64,000 bases of DNA from Polycladomyces zharkentensis. GTDB lineage: Bacteria; Bacillota; Bacilli; Thermoactinomycetales; JIR-001. The notes under the pieces were generated by a model. It made no database searches, had not been told where the DNA came from, and worked only from the letters and a program-made list of their open reading frames with translations. Shown here piece by piece: positions 44,078 through 53,028 of the stretch. Numbering within the stretch: position 1 is the stretch's first letter; every line of letters starts with the position of its first letter. The stretch is taken from NCBI RefSeq assembly GCF_016938855.1, contig NZ_JAFHAP010000008.1, positions 248,280 through 312,279 of the forward strand, written 5' to 3'. The translations under genes were made by a program, and so were the position numbers.

Positions 44078-44664
44078 CCAGCACTGAATGACGTGGCTCG
44101 TGCCGTTATGGTAAAGCCCTTCTTTCCGTTCGACCTCGCCCCAGTACCAATGCTTGATCCGCCATGACGAAAAGGAAAACCAAAACTCAGCCGGATGATA
44201 CAGGAGTGTTGGATCCGCCGGCCCTCCGGTACCATACTGGACCTGGTGCAGTGAAAAGACTTCCATTACCAAGTGGCCTCCCGGTTTGATCGCGGAGGCC
44301 ATGAAGCTGAGCACCGCCTGGCGCTGTGGCGCGGGCAGGTGTAGGTAGGTGCAAACGACAACATCAAAGTGCGCCTCCGGCCATTTGGCTTTCGTTACGT
44401 CGACCCACTCCGTCGTCACCCGCACACCGCGCGATGCGGCCAGCCGCCGACACTTTTCAAGACCGGATTGGGCATAGTCCCACATGGTCACCTCGTGGCC
44501 TTGTTCGGCGAGGTATACGCGTTTCGCCCCTCCCCGTCGGCCACGGCCAATGTACGGCCCTTGGTCAGTTGCGGTGCCACTTGCCGCACAAAGGCGTTGG
44601 GCTCCGTTCCATATGCGTACGCTTCTTGCGCAAAACGACTTTCCCAGAACTTCCGATTGGCCAT
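44057..44664 (-). pseudogene. SAM-dependent methyltransferase (class I), frame-broken
   Basis: From ATG 44664 (GGGAGGAAT upstream) the sequence is KFWESRFAQEAYAYGTEPNA to LAVADGEGRNA; then the neighbouring frame continues VYLAEQGHEVTMWDYAQSG through DVVVCTYLHLPAPQRQAVL and IKPGGHLVMEVF. A single missing G in GCGGTA (near 44518) explains the break; repaired length is 202 residues. This tellurite-resistance/SAM-MT type often accompanies thiol and metalloid detoxification genes. Confidence 0.8.
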
Positions 44665-44687
44665 TACAATTCCTCCCTCTTTCGACT

Positions 44688-45473
44688 TTAAAAGAGAATG
44701 TCATACCAGATTTTAATGGCGGTCGCCAAAATCAAAGCGGCCAAAATCCACTTCAATACCTTAGCGTTGACACGCTTGGCGACACGCACGCCAAGGGGCG
44801 AAGCTAACGTACTGGCGATAACCATGATCACCGAGGGCCAGAAATACAAATGGCCGGTAAACACCTTCCCCACCGTCGCGCCAATGGACGAGATGAACGT
44901 AATGGCCATCGACGAGGCGATCGCCACACGGGTGGGAATGTTCAGGATCACCAACATGATCGGGATCAGGATAAACGCTCCCCCCGCACCGACAATCCCA
45001 GACAGCAGACCCACAATAAAAGCGGAAAGGACGGAAATCGATTTGGAAAACGCCACCTCGTCGGAATGGACGTCGCGTTCTGGTCTTGGAATGAACATCA
45101 TCACAGCTGCGATCGCCGCCAGTATGGCGTAGATGAAGTTGATGACTTCATTGGCCAGATATTTTGAACCGTACCCGCCGAGAAAACTGCCAATGATGAT
45201 CGCCGTTCCCATGTAGGTAACCAGTTTGGGATGAATGTATCGGTCCTTCCGATATGCCCATACGCCTATTAATGTTGTGAAGAAAACCTGCACGGCAATC
45301 ACAGCCGAGACCTCCTGCGCCGAATAGGCCGCTACTCCAAAGAGAACAGGGATGTATAGTAATAAAGGATAATTGATGATCGCTCCTCCAATTCCTAATA
45401 ATCCGCTGATAAAAGAGCCGACAAACCCGATAGCAAACAATGTCAACGCTTCGGTCAACGTCATGGCTTTCAA
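44688..45473 (-). CDS. TauE/SafE-family sulfite/sulfur anion exporter
   Basis: About 261 residues with eight hydrophobic segments and the duplicated motif GLLGIGGAIINYPLL / GIVGAGGAFILIPIM that defines TauE/SafE permeases. TTG 45473 sits five bases after AAAGGAG; ATG 45464 is the alternative. A CstR-type operator overlaps its promoter. It would export the sulfite produced by the persulfide dioxygenases. Confidence 0.88.
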   Translation of the reverse strand: MKAMTLTEALTLFAIGFVGSFISGLLGIGGAIINYPLLLYIPVLFGVAAYSAQEVSAVIAVQVFFTTLIGVWAYRKDRYIHPKLVTYMGTAIIIGSFLGGYGSKYLANEVINFIYAILAAIAAVMMFIPRPERDVHSDEVAFSKSISVLSAFIVGLLSGIVGAGGAFILIPIMLVILNIPTRVAIASSMAITFISSIGATVGKVFTGHLYFWPSVIMVIASTLASPLGVRVAKRVNAKVLKWILAALILATAIKIWYDILF

Positions 45474-45504
45474 TGCTTCTCCTTTCTTTTCGGGAAAAAT
45501 ACAT

Positions 45505-45547
45505 ATACCGGTATCGGTATTATATATCGTGATAAAAAACCGATCAA
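45505..45547 (-). promoter_or_regulatory. CstR-type operator and promoter of the TauE gene
   Basis: On the minus strand TTGATC (45547-45542), 17 bases, TATAAT (45524-45519). The palindrome ATACCGGTATCGGTAT (45505-45520) touches the -10 element and fits ATACC-N6-GGTAT. Confidence 0.82.
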
Positions 45548-45627
45548 CCTTGATATGGGCCTGCCGCTCCTTAACAACCACTATCTCGGACAATCTTATT
45601 TTTCAGCCAATCAACGGCAAGGTATAC

Positions 45628-45670
45628 TTGCCTTTTGTCAACATCTTCGTTAATATACCCCTATGGGTAT
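45628..45670 (+). promoter_or_regulatory. CstR-type operator and promoter of the thioredoxin gene
   Basis: TTGCCT (45628-45633), 17 bases, TAATAT (45651-45656). ATACCCCTATGGGTAT (45655-45670) is base-for-base the same operator as at 42535. Confidence 0.85.
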
Positions 45671-45697
45671 TTAGGAAACTAAAGGAGGTCCTTGACC

Positions 45698-46015
45698 ATG
45701 TCCGTTGTGATCGTTACCGATCGGAATTTTGACCAAACAATTGATCAACCGAAGCCCGTTTTGGTTGACTTCTGGGCGCCGTGGTGCGGGCCATGCCGAA
45801 TGCTGGCTCCCATTCTGGAGGAACTGGCACAAGAGTTAGGTGATCGCGTCACCATCGCCAAGCTAAATGTCGATGAAAACCCGTATACCGCCAGTCGATA
45901 CGGTGTCATGAGCGTCCCCACGTTGAAGCTGTTCCGGGGCAGCATTGAACTGGGGACAACGGTTGGCTACAAACCAAAAGAGCTCTTAAAATCGTGGGTT
46001 GAATCGTATCTTTAA
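45698..46015 (+). CDS. trxA: Thioredoxin
   Basis: 105 residues from ATG 45698, nine bases after AAAGGAGG. The active site WCGPC is in VDFWAPWCGPCRMLAPILEE, followed by LNVDENPYTASRYGVMSVPT with the cis-proline. Placed behind a CstR operator, it probably reduces persulfidated proteins or regenerates rhodanese and dioxygenase partners during sulfide stress rather than serving as the housekeeping thioredoxin. Confidence 0.95.
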   Translation: MSVVIVTDRNFDQTIDQPKPVLVDFWAPWCGPCRMLAPILEELAQELGDRVTIAKLNVDENPYTASRYGVMSVPTLKLFRGSIELGTTVGYKPKELLKSWVESYL

Positions 46016-46026
46016 CAAAATCAGGG

Positions 46027-46047
46027 GCCACTCTTTACCAGAGTGGC
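46027..46047. terminator. Hairpin between convergent genes
   Basis: GCCACTCT and AGAGTGGC pair around a five-base loop between the thioredoxin and the convergent MFS gene. T tracts are weak on both sides. Confidence 0.5.
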
Positions 46048-46074
46048 TCCGGTGGGTTTGAGACTACTAGCCTG

Positions 46075-47364
46075 TCACCTTTCAGCAGTCTCCCGGTTCT
46101 TTAAAGAACCAGGATGTTTACTAAGTTTCAATGTCTCTTTCATGCGAAAGGCTATCGTTAATCCTGCCAGCAAGGGTAATAACGCCACCATACCGATCGC
46201 CCAAGAGATGTTCAATACATCGGCAAGGATCCCTGCCATCAGAGCCCCGAACGCGTAACCGCTGTCCCGCCAAAGGCGGTACACTCCCATGGCTGACGCC
46301 CTCCATTCCGGGTGAGCCACATCGCTGATCGCCGCTTGCAACGTAGGATAGACCATGGCAGTACCCAACCCCAATAATATTGCTCCAATAATCCACGAAA
46401 CAAAAGAGTCCGTAAACAGAATCCACCAGATGGACAAGGCCTGCAGCCACATGCCGGAAGCGATCATCCATTTGCGGCCGATCCGGTCGCTCAGCACTCC
46501 CGTAAACAACTGGAAAAAGCCCCACGCAGCTGGATAGAGAGCGACGATAATCCCGATTTTTCCGACAGCCAAACCCGCCGAGGCGAAGAACAGCGGAAAC
46601 AATCCCCAGGCCATGCCGTCTTTCAAATTGGTGGACAAACCGGCGAAGCTGCAGGTGGACAGTGTTGGATCCTTCCACGTGGTTTGCCGGAACACGTTGC
46701 CGGTTGACATCTGTTGATCCGATTTCGTTAGTTCTTGTTGACGGGACTGTAGTTTCAGATGTTTGCCGGTGTCCTTTACCATGAGGGACAATATCAACCC
46801 GATTCCTACAAAACCGATACCAAGATAAAAAGGTTCCGGTCGCAGATCATATTGCGAGGCGATATATCCGGAAAGGACGGTGGTCAAAGCAACGCCGATA
46901 TATCCCGCGAATTCATTCAGACCGATGGCCAATCCTCTTTGTTTAGCGGTAACCAGATCCACTTTCATGTTGACGGTCATGGACCAAGTCAGCCCTTGAT
47001 TGATCCCCAAGAGGACGTTGGCAAAGACGACCCACCACCAGGAGTCCGCCCATATGACGATCAAAGGCACAAACAGTCCAATGATCCAGCCAGTGACCAA
47101 TACTTGCTTTCGTCCTATCCAATCGGCAATCCGGCCGGCCAGGAAATTAACAATGGCTTTGGTGAAACCAAAACTGACGATAAACGACAGAGCGGCGCTT
47201 GTAGACGCTAGACCAAAAACTTTTTCTCCGATAAGTGGAAGAACCGTCCGTTCCAAGCCGACCATGGATCCGACAAACAGATTAATCACGACTAGCAAGG
47301 CAAACAACGCGAAATTTTCCTTTAAGCCAATTTTTACTTGTTCTCGTGTTTCTGGATATTTCAT
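46075..47364 (-). CDS. MFS transporter, 429 aa
   Basis: Twelve hydrophobic segments with a motif-A loop GRIADWIGRKQVL and a second-half SDRIGRKWMIA. ATG 47364 follows GGAGGAAGG; the frame extends five codons further without a site. It is the third gene of a minus-strand set after a rhodanese-regulator and a persulfide dioxygenase, so it may carry a sulfur or metalloid compound; no substrate motif is recognised. Confidence 0.85.
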   Translation of the reverse strand: MKYPETREQVKIGLKENFALFALLVVINLFVGSMVGLERTVLPLIGEKVFGLASTSAALSFIVSFGFTKAIVNFLAGRIADWIGRKQVLVTGWIIGLFVPLIVIWADSWWWVVFANVLLGINQGLTWSMTVNMKVDLVTAKQRGLAIGLNEFAGYIGVALTTVLSGYIASQYDLRPEPFYLGIGFVGIGLILSLMVKDTGKHLKLQSRQQELTKSDQQMSTGNVFRQTTWKDPTLSTCSFAGLSTNLKDGMAWGLFPLFFASAGLAVGKIGIIVALYPAAWGFFQLFTGVLSDRIGRKWMIASGMWLQALSIWWILFTDSFVSWIIGAILLGLGTAMVYPTLQAAISDVAHPEWRASAMGVYRLWRDSGYAFGALMAGILADVLNISWAIGMVALLPLLAGLTIAFRMKETLKLSKHPGSLKNRETAER

Positions 47365-47394
47365 CAAACCTTCCTCCAACTGCTGGATTTGAAG

Positions 47395-47416
47395 AAGGCC
47401 CCGATTTTGGGGCCTT
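47395..47416 (-). terminator. Hairpin between persulfide dioxygenase and MFS genes
   Basis: Perfect 8-bp stem AAGGCCCC/GGGGCCTT with a six-base loop. It has no good T run on the minus strand, so it may attenuate rather than end transcription. Confidence 0.55.
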
Positions 47417-47423
47417 CCCTTTA

Positions 47424-48158
47424 TTAATTTGCCTTTCCCTCATTGATTTTCCGGATTTTTTCATAGTTCTCCGGCTTCGGGGGGATATCTTTGGTCATGA
47501 ATTCTACAAACTCTTCTTTGGATTGTATTTGCAGGGCCTTGTTCAGCCGCTTTTCAAAACCGATGGTCGAAGAAGGTTTGCCGCTTAAGAACCGGCCGCA
47601 GACAGATCCCGAATAGGCTCCAGGATATATTTCAATGTGGTCATCTAATTTCATCAGTTTATTAAACAGACTGTCGTACAAATCTCCAGCCCCTTTTTCC
47701 AAGGAGGATGCAAGTTCCGTACGTCCGACATCTCCAACCATCAGCGTATGGCCCGTTACAACAAACCAGGGCTCATCCCCTCTCGGGGTATCCGATACCA
47801 AAAGGGAAATGTGTTCCGGAGTGTGACCGGGTGTATGCAAGATCTTGATTTTGGTATTTCCCGCCATGATTTCATCCCCGTCATCCACCGGGGTAAAGTC
47901 ATATTGAACATCCGCAGAACGGTGCAGGATGTATTTGGCACCGGTTTGTTCGGCCAATTTTCTTCCCCCGGAAACATGGTCTGCATGCAGGTGTGTATCA
48001 AAGACATATTCAATGTTCAAGCCCAGTTTTTTGGCTTCCTCAATATAAAGGTCTATGTCTTCCACAGGATCCACTACAACCCCTTGCGCTTTGCTACCAC
48101 ATCCAAACAGATAGGAAATAGCAATCGGATTCGTGTGTAAGTATTGACGAAAGATCAT
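47424..48158 (-). CDS. Persulfide dioxygenase-like MBL-fold hydrolase
   Basis: 244 residues. DTHLHADHVSGGRKLAEQTG carries the HxHxDH metal site, and ILHTPGHTPEHISLL and VVTGHTLMVGDVGRTEL follow as in ETHE1-type enzymes. There is no rhodanese domain here; that function is supplied by the regulator gene next to it. It is the second such enzyme in 8 kb. ATG 48158 is 25 bases downstream of the regulator. Confidence 0.85.
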   Translation of the reverse strand: MIFRQYLHTNPIAISYLFGCGSKAQGVVVDPVEDIDLYIEEAKKLGLNIEYVFDTHLHADHVSGGRKLAEQTGAKYILHRSADVQYDFTPVDDGDEIMAGNTKIKILHTPGHTPEHISLLVSDTPRGDEPWFVVTGHTLMVGDVGRTELASSLEKGAGDLYDSLFNKLMKLDDHIEIYPGAYSGSVCGRFLSGKPSSTIGFEKRLNKALQIQSKEEFVEFMTKDIPPKPENYEKIRKINEGKAN

Positions 48159-48182
48159 CGTAAAACCTCCCTGTATGCTTTA

Positions 48183-48842
48183 TCAAGAAGTGGTCTGAAG
48201 CTCTTTCCATTCTCGTACTCCATCCTCCAAACGAATCGCCTCGATACCATGGGAACGAAACCGTTGGACGGCTTCAGCTGCATAAACACAATAGCGTCCT
48301 CGGCAATAAGCTACAATTTTTTTATCCCGTGGAAGTCGGGACAGATGTTGTTCCAACTCTTTTACTGGTATGGACAAGGCTCCCGGAATATGGGCGAATT
48401 CGTATTCTTCCCTGGGACGAACATCAATCAATACCAGATCCTCATTTTGGAGCCGAGACTTTAATTCGTCGATTCGGATCGGTTCCAGTGCATCGTGATT
48501 GGCTAGAAACTCATCCCGAAGTTGCTTTACTTCGGCCAATAAGTCTTCGCCAAGTTCTTGCATCAAAAGAAGTAATCGGTTGATTTTCGGATCGGATAAT
48601 CGGTAAATGGCGTAATTACCTTTCTTTTGAAATCGAACCAAGCGGGCTTCCAGAAGGGTTTGTAGATGCTGAGACACATTGGCGACACTCATGCCTGTTT
48701 CTCGAGACAATGTCTCAACGGTTTTGGGGCTTTGAGACAACAAATCGAGAAGTTCCAGTCTACGGGGGCTGGATAAAGCTTTGCCGATCCGGGCAAATTG
48801 GGCATATACTGCGTCCTTAAACATACGCGAATCTAAATTCAC
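48183..48842 (-). CDS. ArsR-type regulator fused to a rhodanese domain
   Basis: 219 residues from GTG 48842, eight bases after GGGAGG. Winged helix first (SSPRRLELLDLLSQSPKTVE...VANVSQHLQTLLEARLV), then a rhodanese domain with LIDVRPREEYEFAHIPGALS and active-site AYCRGRYCVYA. The fusion suggests that sulfane sulfur on the rhodanese Cys controls DNA binding. A perfect dyad lies 20 bases upstream. Confidence 0.88.
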   Translation of the reverse strand: MNLDSRMFKDAVYAQFARIGKALSSPRRLELLDLLSQSPKTVETLSRETGMSVANVSQHLQTLLEARLVRFQKKGNYAIYRLSDPKINRLLLLMQELGEDLLAEVKQLRDEFLANHDALEPIRIDELKSRLQNEDLVLIDVRPREEYEFAHIPGALSIPVKELEQHLSRLPRDKKIVAYCRGRYCVYAAEAVQRFRSHGIEAIRLEDGVREWKELQTTS

Positions 48843-48864
48843 AACATTCACCTCCCCTTATTCA

Positions 48865-48890
48865 ACTATTCAACTAATCTATTGAATAGT
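48865..48890 (-). promoter_or_regulatory. Operator dyad of the rhodanese-ArsR gene
   Basis: ACTATTCAA and TTGAATAGT form a perfect 9-bp dyad with an 8-base centre, adjoining a minus-strand TATACT -10 element. A site for the encoded regulator is the simplest reading. Confidence 0.7.
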
Positions 48891-48933
48891 ATACCGCATT
48901 AATCCAGGGTTTAAACACAGGTTTTTTTAACCA

Positions 48934-48971
48934 GGGGTACCGCCAGCAATTTAAAAAAATCCTACGCTAAG
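48934..48971 (+). repeat. Left 38-bp inverted repeat of the arsenic transposon
   Basis: Runs from GGGGTACCGCCAGC to ACGCTAAG; the reverse complement is at 59749-59786. Confidence 0.92.
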
Positions 48972-49047
48972 CAACCAGCATGAGGCAAACAACGCCGATT
49001 TTCCACTTTAAGACAACGGGGGCTTTGAACTGGTGAGAGGTAACGTC

Positions 49048-49086
49048 ATAGGGGCAATACCAGCGAAGCTGTCATCAGGGGCAAAG
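49048..49086 (+). repeat. Subterminal transposon repeat B, copy 2
   Basis: Same AATACCAGCGAAGCTGTC block as at 33926. The stretch 48972-49124 holds no gene. Confidence 0.8.
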
Positions 49087-49124
49087 TAAAAATCATATGT
49101 AATCAATTTCCTGCAGAATTACTT

Positions 49125-49153
49125 TTGACAACACTAATAAGCATATGCTTATA
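49125..49153 (+). promoter_or_regulatory. Promoter and palindromic operator of the arsR-acr3 operon
   Basis: TTGACA (49125-49130) is followed after 17-18 bases by a TTATAT-like -10. The perfect palindrome ATAAGCATATGCTTAT (49137-49152) fills the spacer and is the likely ArsR site. Confidence 0.8.
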
Positions 49154-49172
49154 TATACATGGGGTGATGAGG

Positions 49173-49496
49173 ATGGATATTCATCTTCTCGCAGAATGCC
49201 ATAAGGCACTTGGAGACAAAACACGCCTACAGATTCTGGCGCTATTGAAGGAAGAGGATTTGTGTGTCTGTGAACTGGTAGAGATATTGAATATCAGCCA
49301 ACCCGCCGTTTCCCAACACATGCGTAGGTTGAAAAGTGCTAAGTTGGTGAAGGAGCGCCGCCAGGGGCAATGGGTTTTTTATTCCTTGGATGGGTCGATG
49401 TACCCATTCTTTGAGCAAGTTCTTCAGTCTTTACCGAATGCTTCTGAAGAGATCGAGCAGCTAAAAAAGAAAGGCCTCAAAGTTTTATGCGACTGA
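49173..49496 (+). CDS. arsR: Arsenic-responsive ArsR repressor
   Basis: 107 residues from ATG 49173, with GGGGTG upstream. The helix-3 motif EDLCVCELVEIL holds the CxC pair that binds As(III). The winged helix reads SQPAVSQHMRRLKSAKLVKE. It heads the operon with acr3, arsC and trxB and has a palindrome over its promoter. Confidence 0.93.
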   Translation: MDIHLLAECHKALGDKTRLQILALLKEEDLCVCELVEILNISQPAVSQHMRRLKSAKLVKERRQGQWVFYSLDGSMYPFFEQVLQSLPNASEEIEQLKKKGLKVLCD

Positions 49497-49536
49497 TAAG
49501 TTCCGATCATCATCCTTTGGAAAGGTTGTGTCTTAA

Positions 49537-50595
49537 GTGAGCGGTGTGATGAGAAGACTCTCATTTTTAGATCGGTATCTAACGTTATGGATCTTTCTTG
49601 CCATGGTTATTGGTATCGGATCCGGTTATCTTTTTCCGGGTATGGTGAAGGTCTTGACAGGTTTTCAGGTGGGAACCACATCGATTCCGATTGCCATCGG
49701 ATTGATTCTTATGATGTATCCCCCTCTAGCCAAAGTGCGTTATGAGGAACTGGGACAGGTATTTCGTAACTTCCGAATTCTTGGTTTATCTCTGATACAG
49801 AACTGGGTCATCGGACCTGTTTTGATGTTCGTATTGGACATTCTGTTTTTACGAGATGAGCCGCAATATATGATTGGTCTCATTCTCATCGGCCTTGCCA
49901 GATGTATTGCGATGGTCATCGTATGGAATGACTTGGCGAATGGAAATAGGGAATACGCTGCGGGTTTGGTAGCCTTTAATTCGATTTTCCAAATCCTTTT
50001 CTATTCCGTTTACGCTTATATTTTTGTCACGGTTATCCCGAAATGGTTAGGCTTAGAGGGAGCAATTATGAATATTACCATGGGGCAAATTGCTAAAAGT
50101 GTGTTGATCTATTTAGGAGTTCCCTTCTTAGCCGGTATGATTACCCGGCTTACGTTGGTGAAAGTGAAGGGGCGTGAGTGGTACGAAACTACATTCATTC
50201 CGGTCATCAGCCCGATTACACTGATAGCGCTGCTGTTTACGATCATTGTCATGTTTTCCTTAAAAGGCGAATTGGTACTCCGATTACCGTTGGATGTGAT
50301 TCGAATTGCAATCCCTCTTCTGATTTACTTTGTTGTGATGTTTCTCGTTTCGTTTTATCTGGGGAAAAAAGTTGGGGCAGATTACTCCAAAACGGTATCC
50401 CTCTCGTTTACCGCTGCAAGCAATAACTTTGAATTGGCTATTGCGGTAGCCATCGGCGTTTTTGGTATTCAATCCGGAGCTGCTTTTGCCGCTGTCATCG
50501 GTCCTCTCGTAGAAGTACCTGTCTTGATCGGACTGGTAAACGTAGCATTTTGGTTCCAACGGAAATACTTTAGGCAAAAACAAGCCGAGGTCTAA
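49537..50595 (+). CDS. acr3: ACR3-type arsenite efflux permease
   Basis: 352 residues with ten hydrophobic helices. [20 protein letters not shown] contains the conserved cysteine of helix 4 that is needed for As(III) transport, and [17 protein letters not shown] is the conserved helix-9 region. GTG 49537 or ATG 49549 is the start. It exports arsenite formed by the downstream reductase and lies 40 bases after arsR. Confidence 0.94.
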   Translation: MSGVMRRLSFLDRYLTLWIFLAMVIGIGSGYLFPGMVKVLTGFQVGTTSIPIAIGLILMMYPPLAKVRYEELGQVFRNFRILGLSLIQNWVIGPVLMFVLDILFLRDEPQYMIGLILIGLARCIAMVIVWNDLANGNREYAAGLVAFNSIFQILFYSVYAYIFVTVIPKWLGLEGAIMNITMGQIAKSVLIYLGVPFLAGMITRLTLVKVKGREWYETTFIPVISPITLIALLFTIIVMFSLKGELVLRLPLDVIRIAIPLLIYFVVMFLVSFYLGKKVGADYSKTVSLSFTAASNNFELAIAVAIGVFGIQSGAAFAAVIGPLVEVPVLIGLVNVAFWFQRKYFRQKQAEV

Positions 50596-50616
50596 ATAAA
50601 ACAGGAGGTTCCATCC

Positions 50617-51042
50617 ATGAAAAAAAAGATCATTTATTTCTTGTGTACCGGAAACTCATGCCGCAGTCAGATGGCTGAAGGATTTGGGAAGAAATACTTA
50701 GGTGATCGTTTCGAGGTATACAGTGCGGGAATTGAAGCACATGGACTAAACCCAAAAGCAGTCAAAGTAATGGCTGAAAAAGGTATTGATATCTCCAACC
50801 AAACTTCTGATACCATCGATCCCGAATTGCTTAATAAAGCGGACCACGTTATCACCCTCTGCGGGGATGCAAATGATAAATGCCCGATGACACCTCCTCA
50901 CGTTCACCGTGATCATTGGGGGTTTGATGATCCAGCCAAAGCCCAGGGGACGGAAGAAGAAGTGTGGGAAGTATTCCGTCGTGTCAGGGATGAGATCGAA
51001 GAACGGATTCGACGGTTTGCAGAAGAAACAAAGGAGAGCTAA
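50617..51042 (+). CDS. arsC: Arsenate reductase, thioredoxin-coupled
   Basis: 141 residues of the low-molecular-weight phosphatase fold. The P-loop CTGNSCRSQ starts at Cys10; the two further redox cysteines near residue 90 are in [14 protein letters not shown]. This is the Staphylococcus pI258/Bacillus type, which passes electrons from thioredoxin, and a thioredoxin reductase gene follows at once. ATG 50617 has AGGAGG upstream. Confidence 0.95.
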   Translation: MKKKIIYFLCTGNSCRSQMAEGFGKKYLGDRFEVYSAGIEAHGLNPKAVKVMAEKGIDISNQTSDTIDPELLNKADHVITLCGDANDKCPMTPPHVHRDHWGFDDPAKAQGTEEEVWEVFRRVRDEIEERIRRFAEETKES

Positions 51043-51117
51043 ACGGATCATACCATCTCCCCAACCGACGATCAATATCCGCTTAATAATAAAAAGCTTC
51101 CTTGGAGGAAACTGTTT

Positions 51118-52068
51118 ATGCACAAAGTAATCGTATTGGGAACTGGACCGGCTGGCCTGACGGCGGCCATTTATCTGGCTCGTGCCAATATGAAACCCCT
51201 CGTGATCGAGGGGCAGGAACCAGGTGGACAGTTGACCACCACTACCGAAGTGGAAAACTTCCCGGGCTTCCCGGACGGCATCCTGGGCCCGGAATTGATG
51301 GATAATATGCGAAAACAAGCGGAGCGCTTCGGAGCCGAGTTCAAACGAGGTTGGGTGACTGAGGTGGATCTGTCGAAGCGCCCCTTCAAACTTTCGGTGT
51401 ACGGTTTGGGCGAACTGGAAACCGAATCCTTAATCATCTCTACCGGTGCATCGGCAAAATTGCTTGGAATCCCTGGGGAGAAGGAGAACCTGGGGCAGGG
51501 TGTTTCCACCTGTGCCACTTGTGATGGTTTCTTTTACCGGGGCAAAAAGGTCGCAGTTGTCGGTGGAGGCGACTCTGCCATGGAAGAAGCTAATTTCTTA
51601 ACGAAGTTTGCCACCGAAGTGATCGTCGTCCACCGACGTGATCAACTGCGCGCCTCCAAGATCATGCAGGATCGCGCTAAGAAAAACCCGAAGATCAAGT
51701 GGGCAATGAATCGAGTACCAGTTGAGGTCGTATCTAAGGAAGAGGGCGGGGTTAAAGGATTGAAAGTGCATAACAAGGAAACTGGCCAAGAGGAACTCAT
51801 CGAGGTAGATGGCATCTTCGTCGCGATTGGCCACCGCCCCAACACCGCCTTCCTGAACGGCCAGCTGAAAACGGATGAACTCGGCTACATTCAAGTAGAA
51901 CCCGGCAGCACCCGAACCAGCGTCGAAGGCGTCTTTGCCTGCGGTGACGTACAGGATCGAGTTTACCGTCAAGCGATTACCGCCGCTGGAACGGGTTGCA
52001 TGGCTGCGATCGACTGCGAAAGATTTCTTGAAGGTGAAGCTTCTGTTGACTGGAGCCAAAGCCTTTGA
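51118..52068 (+). CDS. trxB: Thioredoxin reductase
   Basis: 316 residues. FAD loop GTGPAGLTAAIYLARA at the start, redox pair in STCATCDGFFYRG (Cys near 132 and 135), NADPH loop VVGGGDSAMEEANFL and a C-terminal FAD motif VFACGDVQD. Its place after arsC means it recharges thioredoxin for arsenate reduction; other ars operons carry such a gene too. ATG 51118 follows TTGGAGGAA. Confidence 0.95.
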   Translation: MHKVIVLGTGPAGLTAAIYLARANMKPLVIEGQEPGGQLTTTTEVENFPGFPDGILGPELMDNMRKQAERFGAEFKRGWVTEVDLSKRPFKLSVYGLGELETESLIISTGASAKLLGIPGEKENLGQGVSTCATCDGFFYRGKKVAVVGGGDSAMEEANFLTKFATEVIVVHRRDQLRASKIMQDRAKKNPKIKWAMNRVPVEVVSKEEGGVKGLKVHNKETGQEELIEVDGIFVAIGHRPNTAFLNGQLKTDELGYIQVEPGSTRTSVEGVFACGDVQDRVYRQAITAAGTGCMAAIDCERFLEGEASVDWSQSL

Positions 52069-52074
52069 AAAAGA

Positions 52075-52103
52075 AAACCGCACCCCCTTACTGGGTGCGG
52101 TTT
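52075..52103. terminator. Bidirectional terminator between the two ars operons
   Basis: Perfect 11-bp stem AAACCGCACCC/GGGTGCGGTTT, A-rich on one side and T-rich on the other. It closes the trxB transcript and the convergent arsN1 transcript. Confidence 0.9.
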
Positions 52104-52614
52104 ATTCTGTCTCCTCCAACAACAATTTTTCCATCGCCATCACATCAACGAACTGGCCGTCCAGCTTTCCTTGGTTTTGAAACACTCCTACTTCTCGGAA
52201 GCCCATTTTCCGATACAAACCTTGGCCGAGATGGTTAAAGGGAAAAGTAAACAGCACCATTTTGAAAAAGCCGTTTTCCTTCGCCTTTTCCTCCAACACC
52301 CGCAAAAGTCGGGAACCGACTCCTTTTCCCCGCCAGTTTCGATCGATATAAACGGAAACATCTGCCACCCCTGCATAAGCACACCGATGAGAATACGGAT
52401 TGAGTGAAGCCCATCCCTGAACTTCACCGTTGAGCTCTGCGACCAGCACAACGTATCGGGGGGATCTTTGGTGAAACCATTGGTTCATCTCTTCCATGGT
52501 TTTGGGCTGCTCCTCTAATGTGGCAATCCGATCTTCAATCCCTTGGTTGTAGATGTCTCGGATCCGGGGGATATCTTTTTCTTCCGCTTTCCGGACGACC
52601 CAATCATAGCTCAT
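52102..52614 (-). CDS. arsN1: GNAT acetyltransferase, ArsN1/phosphinothricin type
   Basis: 170 residues with RDIYNQGIEDRIATLEEQPK, the start pattern of ArsN1 and phosphinothricin acetyltransferases, and the acetyl-CoA loop RNWRGKGVGSRLLRVL. ArsN1 acetylates the alpha-amino group of arsinothricin and related amino-acid analogues. The gene starts one base after the arsR stop in the organoarsenical operon, which supports ArsN1 over a herbicide-type activity. Confidence 0.82.
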   Translation of the reverse strand: MSYDWVVRKAEEKDIPRIRDIYNQGIEDRIATLEEQPKTMEEMNQWFHQRSPRYVVLVAELNGEVQGWASLNPYSHRCAYAGVADVSVYIDRNWRGKGVGSRLLRVLEEKAKENGFFKMVLFTFPFNHLGQGLYRKMGFREVGVFQNQGKLDGQFVDVMAMEKLLLEETE

Positions 52615-52962
52615 TCATTTCACCTTCGCTTCCGTATGAAGGAGATTTAAGAAAAAACGGTCATTCAACTCCCGACAAAAGCATTCCAGGGTATCTTGAT
52701 TTACGGCGTAATAGTGCCACTTGCCTTCTTTCCGCTCATGAAGAAGGCCGGCGTTTTTCAATTCTTTCAGGTGATAGGACACTTTGGATTGCTTCATATC
52801 CAACGCTTCTTGGATATCACAGACGCACATTCCTTTCGTGCAACATTCTTGGATCGGCGTTTCATTAAGGCTCCCTTTGGCTACCAGGTCCATGATCTGC
52901 AACCGAATCGGATCTGATAGAGCCTTAGCGATTAAGGATAATTGTTCATTCGTGCAAACCAT
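52615..52962 (-). CDS. arsR: ArsR-family repressor with extended Cys cluster
   Basis: 115 residues. IQECCTKGMCVCDIQEAL contains four cysteines (CC...CxC) at helix 3 and a further pair in LECFCREL near the end. It differs from the first arsR, so the two operons may respond to different arsenicals, for example trivalent organoarsenicals. The winged helix reads KQSKVSYHLKELKNAGLL. Confidence 0.9.
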   Translation of the reverse strand: MVCTNEQLSLIAKALSDPIRLQIMDLVAKGSLNETPIQECCTKGMCVCDIQEALDMKQSKVSYHLKELKNAGLLHERKEGKWHYYAVNQDTLECFCRELNDRFFLNLLHTEAKVK

Positions 52963-52991
52963 AGGTGTTCACTCCTTTACTCCTGACACGG

Positions 52992-53022
52992 GTAAAACCC
53001 GGGCACCCTGCCCAGGTTTTAC
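52992..53022 (-). other. Hairpin between arsI and arsR
   Basis: GTAAAACC...GGTTTTAC with an inner GGGCA/TGCCC, a 13-bp stem with one mismatch and a three-base loop. It could attenuate transcription or protect the arsI message. Confidence 0.6.
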
Positions 53023-53028
53023 GGAAGG

